In this document: positions 36,077-45,166 of the stretch, piece after piece
Numbering within the stretch: the stretch's first letter is position 1
Layout: the number at the start of each line of letters is the position of its first letter
Source of the DNA: DASYLJ01 sp964432595
Lineage (GTDB): Bacteria; Desulfobacterota; Binatia; DP-6
Direction: 5' to 3'
NCBI GenBank assembly: GCA_964432595.1
Contig: CAYSOF010000023.1
Coordinates: forward strand, 1 to 64,000
Length of the DNA: 64,000 bases
Position numbers and translations under genes: made by a program
The notes under the pieces: model-generated
Databases searched by the model: none
Seen by the model: only the letters and a program-made list of their open reading frames with translations
What the model was told of the DNA's origin: nothing

Positions 36077-36247
36077 ATGGCAGAGAAGAAGGCGAAGACG
36101 GCCGAAAAGAACGCGGACGCGATGCGGAAGCACCTGTGTCCTTCCTGTGGTTCCGAGAGTCGCGTCGTGCAGTACGTCGGTTCGGGTCCTCGCGGCTTCT
36201 TCTGGGTCTGCGACAAGAACTGCGGCTACACCAAGCGCACGCGCTGA
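36077..36247 (+). CDS. Small zinc-ribbon protein
   Basis: The 56-residue product has a basic N-terminus (M-A-E-K-K-A-K-T-A-E-K-N) and a zinc ribbon with C-P-S-C and C-D-K-N-C (the second a Cys-x3-Cys), ending Y-T-K-R-T-R. Size and charge suit a nucleic-acid or ribosome-associated protein, but it is not clearly L33 or any named family. The ATG at 36077 is chosen over 36002 because the promoter ends in between. The next gene starts 16 bases after its stop. Confidence 0.68.
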   Translation: MAEKKAKTAEKNADAMRKHLCPSCGSESRVVQYVGSGPRGFFWVCDKNCGYTKRTR

Positions 36248-36263
36248 CGGAGGTCTCTCCCCC

Positions 36264-36635
36264 ATGGCACGCGCACGCAAGGGCGAGAAGGGTGCCAAGT
36301 CGAAGGCCGCGCCGCTGCTCGACGACGAAGATCATTCCGTCGACGACGCAGAAGAGGAGCTGCCAAAAGACGAAGCCGGGCGCCGCAAGATCAAGCGGCA
36401 GTATGAAGAGCTGCTCGGCATCCGCATCGAGAAGCTGAAGGGCCGCATCCTCAACCGCGAGCGGATCAACAAGACCATCGAGGGCGTCTACTTCATCTGT
36501 GCGTCCTGCAAGAAGGTCTGCCACAACATCGACGACGGCCTCGTCGAGGATCCGAACAACGTGAACAACCTCTGCACTCCCTGTAGCACGGCAAAGGAGC
36601 CGCGCGGCGGGAAGGGCAAGGCCGCCGCCGCCTGA
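36264..36635 (+). CDS. Small zinc-binding protein of unknown function
   Basis: The 123-residue product has a basic start, an acidic stretch (L-D-D-E-D-H-S-V-D-D-A-E-E-E), a helical middle (I-K-R-Q-Y-E-E-L-L-G-I-R-I-E-K-L-K-G) and a C-terminal four-Cys site: I-C-A-S-C-K-K-V-C-H and L-C-T-P-C. The Lys/Ala-rich tail and tandem Cys pairs suggest a zinc finger that meets RNA or a protein complex. GGAGG lies about 10 bases before the ATG. It is the second gene behind the TTGACA promoter. I do not recognise the family. Confidence 0.66.
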   Translation: MARARKGEKGAKSKAAPLLDDEDHSVDDAEEELPKDEAGRRKIKRQYEELLGIRIEKLKGRILNRERINKTIEGVYFICASCKKVCHNIDDGLVEDPNNVNNLCTPCSTAKEPRGGKGKAAAA

Positions 36636-36637
36636 CA

Positions 36638-37540
36638 TCAGTCCGCGGCCGCGGGCAGCAGCGCACGGAGATCGTTCGGCAGTGCGCTCGCCAGCGCGAG
36701 CGGCTCCGGTAACACCCCCGCGTCGATCGTGAGCGCGCTCGCGTGGAGCGCGTGACGACGCGGCGCCAGCCCACCGTCGATACCGCCGTAGAGGCGATCG
36801 CCGACGACGGGCAGACCGAGGGACGCGAGGTGCACCCGCACCTGATGCGTGACGCCGGTACGGATCGTCGCCGCGACGAGCAGGTGCTCGCCCTCGCGCG
36901 CCAGCGGCTCCACGTGCGTGTGCGCGGGCCAGGATGTATCCGCGCCGCGCGCGATCCGCATGCGGCGTCGGTCCGACGGATCGTGCGCCAGCGGATGCGC
37001 GACGTCCGCGGGCGCCGCGAGCGAGCCCGTCACGACCGCGAGGTAGCGTTTCGTCACGCGGCGCGCCGCGAACGCCTCGCGCAGCAGCGCGAACGCCGCC
37101 GCGGTGCGCGCCGCGAGCAGCAGTCCCGACGTGCCGGTATCGAGGCGATGCACGAGTCCGGCGGAGAACGGCTCGCCCGTCGCCGCGGTCTCGGGAAAGT
37201 GCGCCACGAGATACGCCGCCGCGGTGCCGGTCTCGCGGGGATCGAGCGCGTGCGACGGCATGCCGCCCGGCTTCTCGAGCGCGACGAGCCGCTCGTCGGC
37301 GTGCGCGACGCGCAGCGCGAGATCGGGCTCGGGGGCGAGCGCGGTGAGCCAGGGGATGCTCACGCGGTCGCCCGGCACGACGCGCGTGCCCTTCACGGCG
37401 CGGCGCCCGTTGAGACGGACGTCGCCGTCCGCGATCAGGCGATGGACGATACGGCGCGAGAGCGGCGGCCCGGCCGCGAGCACGAACGCATCGAGGCGCC
37501 CCGGCGCGTCGACCGGAAGCACGCGGACCTCAACCGACAT
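36638..37540 (-). CDS. RluA-family rRNA/tRNA pseudouridine synthase
   Basis: The 300-residue product has an N-terminal S4-like RNA-binding part (L-S-R-R-I-V-H-R-L-I-A-D-G-D-V-R-L-N-G) and the RluA catalytic motif G-L-V-H-R-L-D-T-G-T-S-G-L-L-L (nucleophile Asp). R-T-G-V-T-H-Q-V-R-V-H corresponds to the family's R-T-G-R-x-H-Q-I-R-x-H, with Val replacing Arg. Which uridine is modified (RluD or RluC type) cannot be read. Its ATG lies within the end of the upstream lipase-fold gene (11-base overlap), and its stop is 2 bases from the convergent zinc-protein gene. Confidence 0.87.
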   Translation of the reverse strand: MSVEVRVLPVDAPGRLDAFVLAAGPPLSRRIVHRLIADGDVRLNGRRAVKGTRVVPGDRVSIPWLTALAPEPDLALRVAHADERLVALEKPGGMPSHALDPRETGTAAAYLVAHFPETAATGEPFSAGLVHRLDTGTSGLLLAARTAAAFALLREAFAARRVTKRYLAVVTGSLAAPADVAHPLAHDPSDRRRMRIARGADTSWPAHTHVEPLAREGEHLLVAATIRTGVTHQVRVHLASLGLPVVGDRLYGGIDGGLAPRRHALHASALTIDAGVLPEPLALASALPNDLRALLPAAAD

Positions 37541-38372
37541 GCGTCCGTCCCGGCGCTGCCGCGGCCGGCGCATGCGCCAGGTTCTCTTCGACGAGGGCCC
37601 ACACGCGCGCGGAGCACAGCATGCCGACGTGGCCGACGCCGCGCAGCGTGACGTTGAACGCACCGGGCCAGTACGCGAGCGTCGGGGGCAACAGGGTGGC
37701 GTCGTGCGCCGACGCGATGGCGATCGCATCGCCGTCGGGCGTGGGCACCCCGACGTGGTCCGGACGGACGTCGCGCGTCCACGGGCCGATGCGGAGCCGC
37801 GGCGCGGCGAGCGTTCCCTGGTGCGGCGTGCCCAGCGTGATCAGCCGGCGCACCCGCGTGCGCGCACCGGGGGCCAGCAGCGTGCGAGCGAGCAGGCCGC
37901 TCAGCCCCGCGGCGATGACGTCGACGTCGCCGACCGCGTGCGTCGCACGGAGCGTCGCCAGCGTGGCCTCCAGCCGGCGCACGCCCTCGTCGAGCGACGT
38001 CCAGACGCCGAGGCCCACCGGGTACACGCGCGCCCATCCCGCGCGCCGGAGCCGATGCGCCAGCCACCCCGTCGTGCTCGCCGGCATCGCCCATCCGGCG
38101 ACGAGGACCACCGAGTGGCGCCCGTCGTCATCGCGTGCGCGCGTGGGGATCGGCACGAGCGAGAGCAGGGCGACGCAGAGCGTCGCCGCGATCTCCGAGA
38201 TCGCCAGCGCGCACCACGTCGCGGCCGGCGTGTGCTCCTCGGGATCGTCGAACGCGCATGCGTCCTCGCGCTGCGACGCATCGCGCGCCGCGGCGACGTG
38301 CAGCGCGACGTGCGTCGCCGCGATGGCGAGCACCACGGCGACGACGAGGAGCGCGATCGCGGAGAGGACCAT
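37530..38372 (-). CDS. Membrane-anchored alpha/beta-hydrolase-fold protein lacking the canonical nucleophile
   Basis: From ATG 38372 the product has 280 residues (an in-frame TTG lies 9 bases earlier). Two hydrophobic segments at about 1-30 and 58-75 precede a lipase-like domain: S-V-V-L-V-A-G-W-A (oxyanion strand), D-V-D-V-I-A-A-G-L-S-G-L-L-A-R, L-I-T-L-G-T-P-H-Q-G-T and G-V-G-H-V-G-M-L-C-S (His). In PGAP1-like lipases the elbow reads V-D-L-I-G-H-S-M-G-G-L-V-A-R. Aligned residue by residue, the Ser position here is Gly, and the only Ser sits two places on. It may be inactive or use a shifted nucleophile. The RluA-type gene overlaps its end. Confidence 0.68.
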   Translation of the reverse strand: MVLSAIALLVVAVVLAIAATHVALHVAAARDASQREDACAFDDPEEHTPAATWCALAISEIAATLCVALLSLVPIPTRARDDDGRHSVVLVAGWAMPASTTGWLAHRLRRAGWARVYPVGLGVWTSLDEGVRRLEATLATLRATHAVGDVDVIAAGLSGLLARTLLAPGARTRVRRLITLGTPHQGTLAAPRLRIGPWTRDVRPDHVGVPTPDGDAIAIASAHDATLLPPTLAYWPGAFNVTLRGVGHVGMLCSARVWALVEENLAHAPAAAAPGRTHVG

Positions 38373-38593
38373 CCGCGGCAAGACATCGTCAACGGACGCG
38401 ACCTGTCAAGCACGACGTGCTGCCTTGCTTTTCGTCGGGCGCCTGCCTACATCGAACGCCGGGCCTCCTCTTCCCCAGTACACATCGTGGCATCGTCTCC
38501 CCGCTCCGCCGTCGCGCATGGCAGCGGCTCCGGAACCCGGTTCTGGACGCGCCGCGCACACCCGCAGGCGCGGCCCACGTCGGAGCGACGCGC

Positions 38594-41179
38594 GTGAACC
38601 TCGACGCCGGCACGCCGGCGGCGGTCGTCCCGCCACCGCCCAGCGACGCCCCGCGCGTTCCCGAGCAGCGCTCGAGCATGCGCGAACGGTTCGGGATCCT
38701 CGCGCGGTTGCTCATCCGTCTCGCCTTCGCCCACGTGCGCATCCGGCCCGACCTGGTCGAGCGCGTCCGTGCGCTCGCCAGCCAGGGCACCATCATCTAC
38801 GTGATGCGCTACCGCTCCACGGTCGACTACCTGCTGGTCAACGCGGTGCTGCTCCGCGAAGGGCTGCCGCTGGCGCGTTTCGCGCCCGGGGTGTCGACGG
38901 TCTGGTGGCGGCCGCTCGGCGAGATGCTGCGCTGGCTCGTGAAGGCGGCACCCGAGCGGCGCGCGGAGCATGCGGCGTGCGGCGCGCTCGTGGCGGCAGG
39001 CGAGCCGGTGCTGCTCTTCATGCGCAGTCACGCCGTGGCCGGCCGGCGCCGCCGGGCGCTCGCCGCGGCGCGGCTCGGCCCGCAGTTCCTGCGCGACGTC
39101 GTGCGCGCGGCCGGCGCGTCGTCGCGCCCGGCGTTCCTCGTCCCCATCGCCATTTGCCGCGGCACCGGCTTCCGGCGGCGCGAGTCGCGCTTCGCGACGC
39201 TCGTCTACAGCGTGCAGGAGGCGCCGGGCGAGGCGAAGCGCCTCTTCACGTACCTCTGGAACGCCGGGCAGACGCAGCTGACGCTCGGCCGCGAGATCGC
39301 CGTCGCGCGCTTCGTCGAGGACCACCGCCGCGAAGGCGAGGAGCGTACGGTGCGCCGCCTGGCGCGCGCGCTGCAGATATTCCTGTATCGCGAGGAGCGC
39401 GTCGTCCAGGGACCGGCGCTGCTGCCGCGACGGATCATCCGCGAGCAGGTGCTGCGCGATCCCGAGCTGGCGCGCCTGACGCGGCGGCTCGCCGCGGAGC
39501 GCGCGGTGCCGCGCCGCGCGGTGCAGAAGGAGGCGCGCGGCTACTTCGACGAGATGGCGGCCAACTTCAACGGCCTCTATTTCGGCGTCCTCGAGTTCCT
39601 CTTCAACCGCATCTTCCCGCGCGTCTTCTCCGGGCTCGAGATCGTCGGCCTCGAGCGCGTCATCGAGTGCATGAAGGAGCACCCGGTGGTGCTCGTGCCG
39701 TGCCACCGGAGCCACTTCGACTACCTGATCCTCACCTACATCTTCCACACGAACTACCTGTCGCCGCCGCACATCGCCGCGGGCATCAACCTGAGCTTCT
39801 GGCCGATGGGTCCGCTGTTCCGCGGCGCGGGCGCGTACTTCATCCGCCGATCGTTCGACGACAACGAGCTCTACAAGATGGTCTTCCGGAAGTACCTCAC
39901 GTTCCTGATCCGCGAGGGGTACACGCAGGAGTTCTTCATCGAGGGCGGCCGCACGCGTACCGGCAAGATGCTGACGCCGAAGCTCGGCATGCTCGCCGCG
40001 ATCACGAACGCGTTCGTCCAGGGCATCCGGCGCGATCTCTACCTGGTGCCGATCTCGATCCACTACGGCCGCATCCCCGAAGAGGAGGCGTACAAGCGCG
40101 AGGTGACGGGCGAGGAGAAGGAGCGCGAGTCGCTCGGCGCGCTGCTGCGCGCGCGCAGCATCCTGTCGAAGCGCTTCGGCACGGCGTACGTGAGCTACGG
40201 CGCGCCGATCTCGCTGACCGAGGCGCTCGGCCCGCAGCGCGAGCGCTTCCAGCACGGGCTCGGTACCCCCGAGGTCGAGGAGGACAAGCGGCGTTTCATC
40301 CAGCGCCTCGGCTTCCGCATCCTCCGCGACGTGAACGCGGTGGCGGTCGCGGGCGCCACGTCGGTGAGTGCGACCGCGCTGCTCGGCGCCCGCCGTCCGG
40401 CGTGTCGCCTCGGCGAGTTCGAGACCGCCGCGCATGCGCTCGTCGCGCTGCTGCGCCTCCAGGGCGTGCATCCGACGGCGTCCCTCGTGCGCAACGAGGC
40501 GACGGACTTCCGCGAGGGCCTCGCGTGGCTCGAGGGCGGCGGCCTCGTGACGCGGCTCACGGACAGCGACGGCGTCGTCCTGCACGTGCCGCCCGAGAAG
40601 CGCGTCAATCTCGACTTCTACAAGAACAACACGATCCACTTCTTCGTGCTGCCCGCGTTGCTGACCCGCGCGCTGCTGGCCGGCGTGTCGCTCGGCGCGC
40701 TCCGCGAGCACGTGCTGTGGTGGCTCGACCTCTACCGCTGGGAGTTTCCGCTGCCCGATCGCGAGACGCTGTCGGCGGAGCTCGGCCGCTGGCTCTCGTA
40801 CTATCGCGAGCGCGGCGCCGTCACGGGTGAGACCGCGAACCCCGACCACGTCATCATCCAGGTGACGGCGGGGCTGCTCGAGAACGTGCGCGAGGCCTAC
40901 CTCGTCGCCGCGCGCACGGTGGCCGCGCAGAAAGAATGGCCGATCAAACAGCCCGAGCTGACCGCGCGCATGCGCCGGCAGTTCACGACGAGTCTGCTGC
41001 TCGGAGAGGTCCACAAGCCCGAGGCCAGCTCGATGGTGACGTTCGGCAACGCGCTGTCGCGGCTGGGCGAGCTGGGCCACGTGGAGTTCTCGCGTCGCCG
41101 GGGCAGCCGCGAGCGCTGGGTCGAGCGCGGGCCGACGTTCGACCGGCTGCCCGAGCTGGTCCGGCAGCTCTGGGCCTGA
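38594..41179 (+). CDS. plsB: Glycerol-3-phosphate 1-O-acyltransferase, PlsB type
   Basis: The 861-residue product has the long PlsB architecture. The acyltransferase core holds the HX4D motif in P-C-H-R-S-H-F-D-Y-L (about 374-379), then F-W-P-M-G-P-L-F-R-G-A-G, F-F-I-E-G-G-R-T-R-T-G-K (block III) and V-P-I-S-I-H-Y (block IV). It places the first acyl chain on glycerol-3-phosphate at the inner membrane. The GTG at 38594 is the earliest sensible start in this frame. An upstream region of 221 bases separates it from the divergent lipase-fold gene. Confidence 0.95.
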   Translation: MNLDAGTPAAVVPPPPSDAPRVPEQRSSMRERFGILARLLIRLAFAHVRIRPDLVERVRALASQGTIIYVMRYRSTVDYLLVNAVLLREGLPLARFAPGVSTVWWRPLGEMLRWLVKAAPERRAEHAACGALVAAGEPVLLFMRSHAVAGRRRRALAAARLGPQFLRDVVRAAGASSRPAFLVPIAICRGTGFRRRESRFATLVYSVQEAPGEAKRLFTYLWNAGQTQLTLGREIAVARFVEDHRREGEERTVRRLARALQIFLYREERVVQGPALLPRRIIREQVLRDPELARLTRRLAAERAVPRRAVQKEARGYFDEMAANFNGLYFGVLEFLFNRIFPRVFSGLEIVGLERVIECMKEHPVVLVPCHRSHFDYLILTYIFHTNYLSPPHIAAGINLSFWPMGPLFRGAGAYFIRRSFDDNELYKMVFRKYLTFLIREGYTQEFFIEGGRTRTGKMLTPKLGMLAAITNAFVQGIRRDLYLVPISIHYGRIPEEEAYKREVTGEEKERESLGALLRARSILSKRFGTAYVSYGAPISLTEALGPQRERFQHGLGTPEVEEDKRRFIQRLGFRILRDVNAVAVAGATSVSATALLGARRPACRLGEFETAAHALVALLRLQGVHPTASLVRNEATDFREGLAWLEGGGLVTRLTDSDGVVLHVPPEKRVNLDFYKNNTIHFFVLPALLTRALLAGVSLGALREHVLWWLDLYRWEFPLPDRETLSAELGRWLSYYRERGAVTGETANPDHVIIQVTAGLLENVREAYLVAARTVAAQKEWPIKQPELTARMRRQFTTSLLLGEVHKPEASSMVTFGNALSRLGELGHVEFSRRRGSRERWVERGPTFDRLPELVRQLWA

Positions 41180-41182
41180 CGG

Positions 41183-41235
41183 GCACGGTCGTGCAGGGAC
41201 GCACGAGTGCCGCATCGGTGACGCAGTCGCGTCAC
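41183..41235 (+). terminator. Two small hairpins after plsB (possible terminator)
   Basis: GCACG-GT-CGTGC (41183-41194) and GTGACGC-AGTC-GCGTCAC (41218-41235) are perfect inverted repeats in the 116-base gap after plsB. No T-run follows either, so a Rho-independent terminator is not proven. Confidence 0.3.
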
Positions 41236-41295
41236 GATCTGCAGGGCCCGCGATGCGCTCGGCCTGGCATCGGTCTTGCGACTCCCGTCGTTGCC

Positions 41296-43635
41296 GTGCG
41301 CCTGCGCCATGCCCTGATGCTCTCGCTGCTCCTCCTCGTTCGCGTGGCGGCAGCGGCGCCGACCGTGCGGGTGGTCACGGGCGACCCGTCGCCGCTCGGG
41401 CTGCCCTTCTCGACCTTCTCGGGGCTGGCGCTGGCCGGCGACGGCCGCGTGGCATTCGTCGGTGCGTCGACCGGGGCGTTCCGTCGCGACGGGTCGAACC
41501 TGGTGCACGTCGTGGCCGCCGGAGACGTGCTGGGCGACGGCCGTCAGGTCGCGGGCACCGGCAATCCGGCGCTCGGCCCCGGTGGATGCGTCGCGGTCCG
41601 CGCGTTCCTCGTCGGTGGCGGCAGCCGACTGCTGCGACGCTGCGGGACGCAGGTCGACACGCTCGTCGAGACCGGTGCCGCCGCCCCGGGCGGCGGCGTC
41701 ATCGCGGACCTGCTGGCGGGTGTCGCGTATGGCCCGGGCGGCGAGGTGGCGTTCCTGGCGCTGCTCGACGACGGCGGCGCGGCGATCGTGCGCGCGGTCG
41801 GCACGACGCTGACGCGCATCGTTCGCACCGGCGACACCGCACCGTCGGGCGGCGTGTTCGTCTCGCTGCGGATCGTCGGCGTGTCGACCGGCGGCGTCGT
41901 CGGCTTCCGCGGGTCGGTGACGGGTGGGAGGGACGGACTCTTCACGGGCGCCGGCGAGCAGGGGGCCGTGGTGCTCCGTCCCATCGTCGTCGTCGGCGAC
42001 GCGAGCTTCGCGGGCGGCGGCACCTTCACCCAGCTCACGGGCGCGACGGTGAACGACGCCGGCGTCTGGGCGTTTCGCGGCGTCGTCTCCGCCGGACGGC
42101 GCGGCGGCGTCTTCCGTGCCGACGCCACGGGGCCGGTGATCTTCGGCGCCGGGATCGCGCTCGAGGACGACCCCGTCGCGGGCTCGGCCGGCGTCGTGAT
42201 CCGACAGCTGCCGTCCTCGCTCGCCCCGTCGATCAACGCCGGCGGCGCCGTCGCGTTCCGCGCCTCGCTCGGCGGCGCGGAAACCGGCTCGGCGATCTTC
42301 GTCGCCCCGCTGGCCGCGCCGCCGGCCCGCATCCTCTCGACCCGCGATCCCACGGCGGTCGGTGCGCTCGTCCGGTTCCGCGATCCGGTCATGGCCGACG
42401 ATGGCAGCATCCTCATCGCGGCGTCGATCACGGGCAGCGGGCCCGGGCTGTTCGTGTACCGCGCGGGCGTGGTGTCGTCGCTGGCACGGATGGGGGACGT
42501 GACCGACCTCGACGACGGTCTCGAGCGCTTCCGGTTCTTCGCACCGAGCACGCGCGACACGGCCGAGCACGCGGTGTTCACGGGCAGCCGTGAGGGCGTG
42601 TTCGCGGTGGGCGTCGCCGGCAACATACAGACGGTCGCGGCCCTCGGCGGCCCCACGCCGGTCGGCGGCACCTACGCCGCGTTCGATCCGCCGTCGTTCG
42701 AGGCGGGCGTGGTCGCGTTCGCCGCCGAGGTCCAGAACGGCCGCGCGAGCCGCGCACTGATCTCGGTTCCGGGCGGTGGCGCCATCCGTGTGGTCGCGGC
42801 GACGACGGGCAAGGTGCCGGGCGGCGGCCGGTTCGTCGACTTCTTCGCGAGCACGATCGACTCGCTCGCCCGGAGCGACGTCGGCCCGCGGGGCGAGGTC
42901 GTCTTCGAAGCCACCGTGCAGGGGAGCCGCACGCCGCGCGGGCTGTTCATGCGGAGCGGCAACAAGCGAGTCCGTGTGCTCGCGGGCGCGAACAAACGCG
43001 CCCCGGGTGGGGGCACGTTCGACACCTTCGGGACGCCGGCGCTGCTGGCCGGATCGCGGATCGCGTTCGTCGCCGAAGTCGATGGGAAGAGCGGCGTGCG
43101 GGCGCCGGCACTGTTCGCGCGCGTCGCGCGCGGGCTCAAGCGGGTGGCGGCGGCGGGCGAGCCCGCGCCCGGGCGCATGCCCGGTCACTTCGACGACTTC
43201 GACCCGCCGGACGCGAGTCGCACACTGGTCGCCTGCCGTGCGACGCTCGCCGAGGCCGGCCGCGAAGGCATCTTCGTCCAGGGCAAGCGGGGATTCGGCC
43301 TGCTCGTGGGCACCGGCGATCCGGCCACGCCCGGTGCGACGTTCCGGAGCTTCGGTCGGCCGATCGTCAGCGACACGGGCGTGGCCTTCCTCGGCCGTCT
43401 CGCCGGCGACACCGCGCCGCCGACGTTGTTCCGCACCGACACGACGGAGGTCCCGCGCGGCGACGCGGCGGCGCCGCCCGTCAGCGTCGTCATGGGTCCG
43501 GGGACGCCGTCGCCGCTCGGCGGCACGGTGTCGGAGATCACCAGCGTCGACGGGAATCGCAGCGGCGGCCTCGCCGTCGTCGTCGACCTCGTCGACGCCA
43601 GCGCGCGCACCGCGATCATCGCCGATCTTCCTTGA
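41296..43635 (+). CDS. Secreted protein with about twelve propeller-like repeats
   Basis: From GTG 41296 the 779-residue product has a signal peptide (ending V-A-A-A-A-P). The whole mature part is built of ~55-70 residue repeats with the core V-x-x-G-D-x-x-P-x-G-G-x-F...G-x-V-A-F-x-A...x-G-L-F-x. Clear copies include V-R-T-G-D-T-A-P-S-G-G-V-F and V-G-T-G-D-P-A-T-P-G-A-T-F. The pattern recalls extracellular beta-propellers of choice-of-anchor/DUF7453-like proteins. No catalytic residues or C-terminal anchor are visible. Its end sits 46 bases before lysS; it does not share the function of its neighbours. Role unknown. Confidence 0.7.
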   Translation: MRLRHALMLSLLLLVRVAAAAPTVRVVTGDPSPLGLPFSTFSGLALAGDGRVAFVGASTGAFRRDGSNLVHVVAAGDVLGDGRQVAGTGNPALGPGGCVAVRAFLVGGGSRLLRRCGTQVDTLVETGAAAPGGGVIADLLAGVAYGPGGEVAFLALLDDGGAAIVRAVGTTLTRIVRTGDTAPSGGVFVSLRIVGVSTGGVVGFRGSVTGGRDGLFTGAGEQGAVVLRPIVVVGDASFAGGGTFTQLTGATVNDAGVWAFRGVVSAGRRGGVFRADATGPVIFGAGIALEDDPVAGSAGVVIRQLPSSLAPSINAGGAVAFRASLGGAETGSAIFVAPLAAPPARILSTRDPTAVGALVRFRDPVMADDGSILIAASITGSGPGLFVYRAGVVSSLARMGDVTDLDDGLERFRFFAPSTRDTAEHAVFTGSREGVFAVGVAGNIQTVAALGGPTPVGGTYAAFDPPSFEAGVVAFAAEVQNGRASRALISVPGGGAIRVVAATTGKVPGGGRFVDFFASTIDSLARSDVGPRGEVVFEATVQGSRTPRGLFMRSGNKRVRVLAGANKRAPGGGTFDTFGTPALLAGSRIAFVAEVDGKSGVRAPALFARVARGLKRVAAAGEPAPGRMPGHFDDFDPPDASRTLVACRATLAEAGREGIFVQGKRGFGLLVGTGDPATPGATFRSFGRPIVSDTGVAFLGRLAGDTAPPTLFRTDTTEVPRGDAAAPPVSVVMGPGTPSPLGGTVSEITSVDGNRSGGLAVVVDLVDASARTAIIADLP

Positions 43636-43660
43636 CGCTCCCCGTCGAACTCAGTAAGAA
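43632..43660 (+). promoter_or_regulatory. Candidate promoter of the lysS-lol-bam-lpx operon
   Basis: TTGACG (43632-43637) and TAAGAA (43655-43660) are 17 bases apart, overlapping the stop of the repeat protein. A 6-base perfect hairpin (CCTCGA 43662-43667 with TCGAGG 43675-43680) then lies between the -10 box and the lysS ATG and would mask the GAGG just before it. Confidence 0.4.
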
Positions 43661-43681
43661 CCCTCGACTTTCCATCGAGGT

Positions 43682-45166
43682 ATGTCCGAAGACCACGAGC
43701 AGATCGTGGTCAGACGGCGGAAGCTGAGCGCGCTGCGGGAGCAGGGCGGCAATCCGTTCCCGAACGACTTCCGCCCTGACCACACCGCCGGCGACGTGCA
43801 TGCGCGCTACGGCGCGCTCGACGAGGCCGGGCTCGCGGCCGCGCCGTCCCTCGCGGTGGCCGGTCGCATCACCGCATTGCGCGACTTCGGCAAGGCCGGG
43901 TTCGTGCGCGTGCAGGATCGCGGCGATGGCATCCAGGTGCACGCCAAGCGCGACGTGCTCGGCGAGGACGCCTTCGCGGTCTATCGCGGGCTCGACGTGG
44001 GCGATCTGATCGCCGTCACCGGCAAGCCGTTCCGGACGCGCACGGGCGAGCTCACGATCGCCGCCGATCAGCTGCGGCTCCTCGTCAAGTCCCTGCGTCC
44101 GCTGCCCGAGAAGTGGCACGGCCTGCAGGACGTCGAGGCGCGGTACCGCCAGCGATACCTCGATCTCATCGTGAACCCCGACGCACGCCGCATCTTCGCG
44201 CAGCGCGCCGCGATCATCCGCGGCCTGCGCGAGTTCCTCGGCGCGCGGGGCTACGTCGAGGTCGAGACGCCCATGATGCAGGGCATCGCCGGCGGCGCGG
44301 CGGCGCGTCCGTTCATCACGCACCACAACGCGCTCGACCTGGACCTCTATCTGCGCATCGCGCCCGAGCTGTATCTGAAGCGGCTCGTGGTCGGCGGCTT
44401 CGACCGCGTCTTCGAGCTGGGGCGTGTCTTCCGCAACGAGGGCCTCTCGACGCGGCACAATCCCGAGTTCACGATGTGCGAGTTCTATCAGGCGTACGCC
44501 ACGTACGAGGACCTGATGGACCTGACCGAGGAGATGCTGGTGCAGGTCGCCGAGCAGGTGACCGGCGGCCTGGCGCTCACCTACGGCGACCTCGCGATCG
44601 ATCTGACGCCGCCGTGGCCCCGGCGCAGCATGGCCGAGCTGGTGGCGGAGCGCGCGGGCGTGTCCGTCGAGCAGATCCTCGAGCCCGAGCGTCTGCGCGA
44701 GCTCGCGCGCGGCACGGGCGGCATCGAGCGCGCCAGCATGACGCCGGGCGAGCTGCTCGGCGTGCTGTTCGAGCGGCTGGTCGAGCCCCATCTGGTGCAG
44801 CCGACCTTCGTGTGCCAGTTCCCGGTGGAGATGTCGCCGCTGGCCCGCCGCAACGACGCAGATCCCCGCTTCGTCGACCGCTTCGAGCTCTACATCGCAC
44901 GCCACGAGATCGCGAATGCGTTCTCGGAGCTGAACGATCCCGACGACCAGCGCGAGCGCTTCCAGGCGCAGCTCGCGGCGAAGGCCGCGGGCGACGAGGA
45001 GGCGCACGAGATGGACGAGGACTACGTCCGCGCGCTCGAGCACGGGCTGCCGCCGACGGCGGGCGAGGGCATCGGCATCGACCGCCTCGTCATGCTGCTG
45101 ACGGGCGCCACCTCGATCCGCGAGGTCATCCTCTTCCCCCAGCTCAGACCGGAGCTCCGCGAGTGA
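43682..45166 (+). CDS. lysS: Lysyl-tRNA synthetase, class II
   Basis: The 494-residue product has the N-terminal OB-fold anticodon domain (V-A-G-R-I-T-A-L-R-D-F-G-K-A-G-F) and the class II core: motif 1 (F-L-G-A-R-G-Y-V-E-V-E-T-P), motif 2 (G-R-V-F-R-N-E-G-L-S-T-R-H-N-P-E-F-T) and motif 3 (G-E-G-I-G-I-D-R-L-V-M-L). It charges tRNA-Lys. Its stop overlaps the lolC/E start as GTGA, linking protein synthesis capacity to the envelope operon. Confidence 0.98.
   Translation: MSEDHEQIVVRRRKLSALREQGGNPFPNDFRPDHTAGDVHARYGALDEAGLAAAPSLAVAGRITALRDFGKAGFVRVQDRGDGIQVHAKRDVLGEDAFAVYRGLDVGDLIAVTGKPFRTRTGELTIAADQLRLLVKSLRPLPEKWHGLQDVEARYRQRYLDLIVNPDARRIFAQRAAIIRGLREFLGARGYVEVETPMMQGIAGGAAARPFITHHNALDLDLYLRIAPELYLKRLVVGGFDRVFELGRVFRNEGLSTRHNPEFTMCEFYQAYATYEDLMDLTEEMLVQVAEQVTGGLALTYGDLAIDLTPPWPRRSMAELVAERAGVSVEQILEPERLRELARGTGGIERASMTPGELLGVLFERLVEPHLVQPTFVCQFPVEMSPLARRNDADPRFVDRFELYIARHEIANAFSELNDPDDQRERFQAQLAAKAAGDEEAHEMDEDYVRALEHGLPPTAGEGIGIDRLVMLLTGATSIREVILFPQLRPELRE

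Noticed and set aside
38381..38409. TTGACA on the minus strand (38409-38404) as a promoter of the lipase-fold gene
   Set aside because: The -10 position (ATGTCT) matches only one consensus base, so I did not list it.
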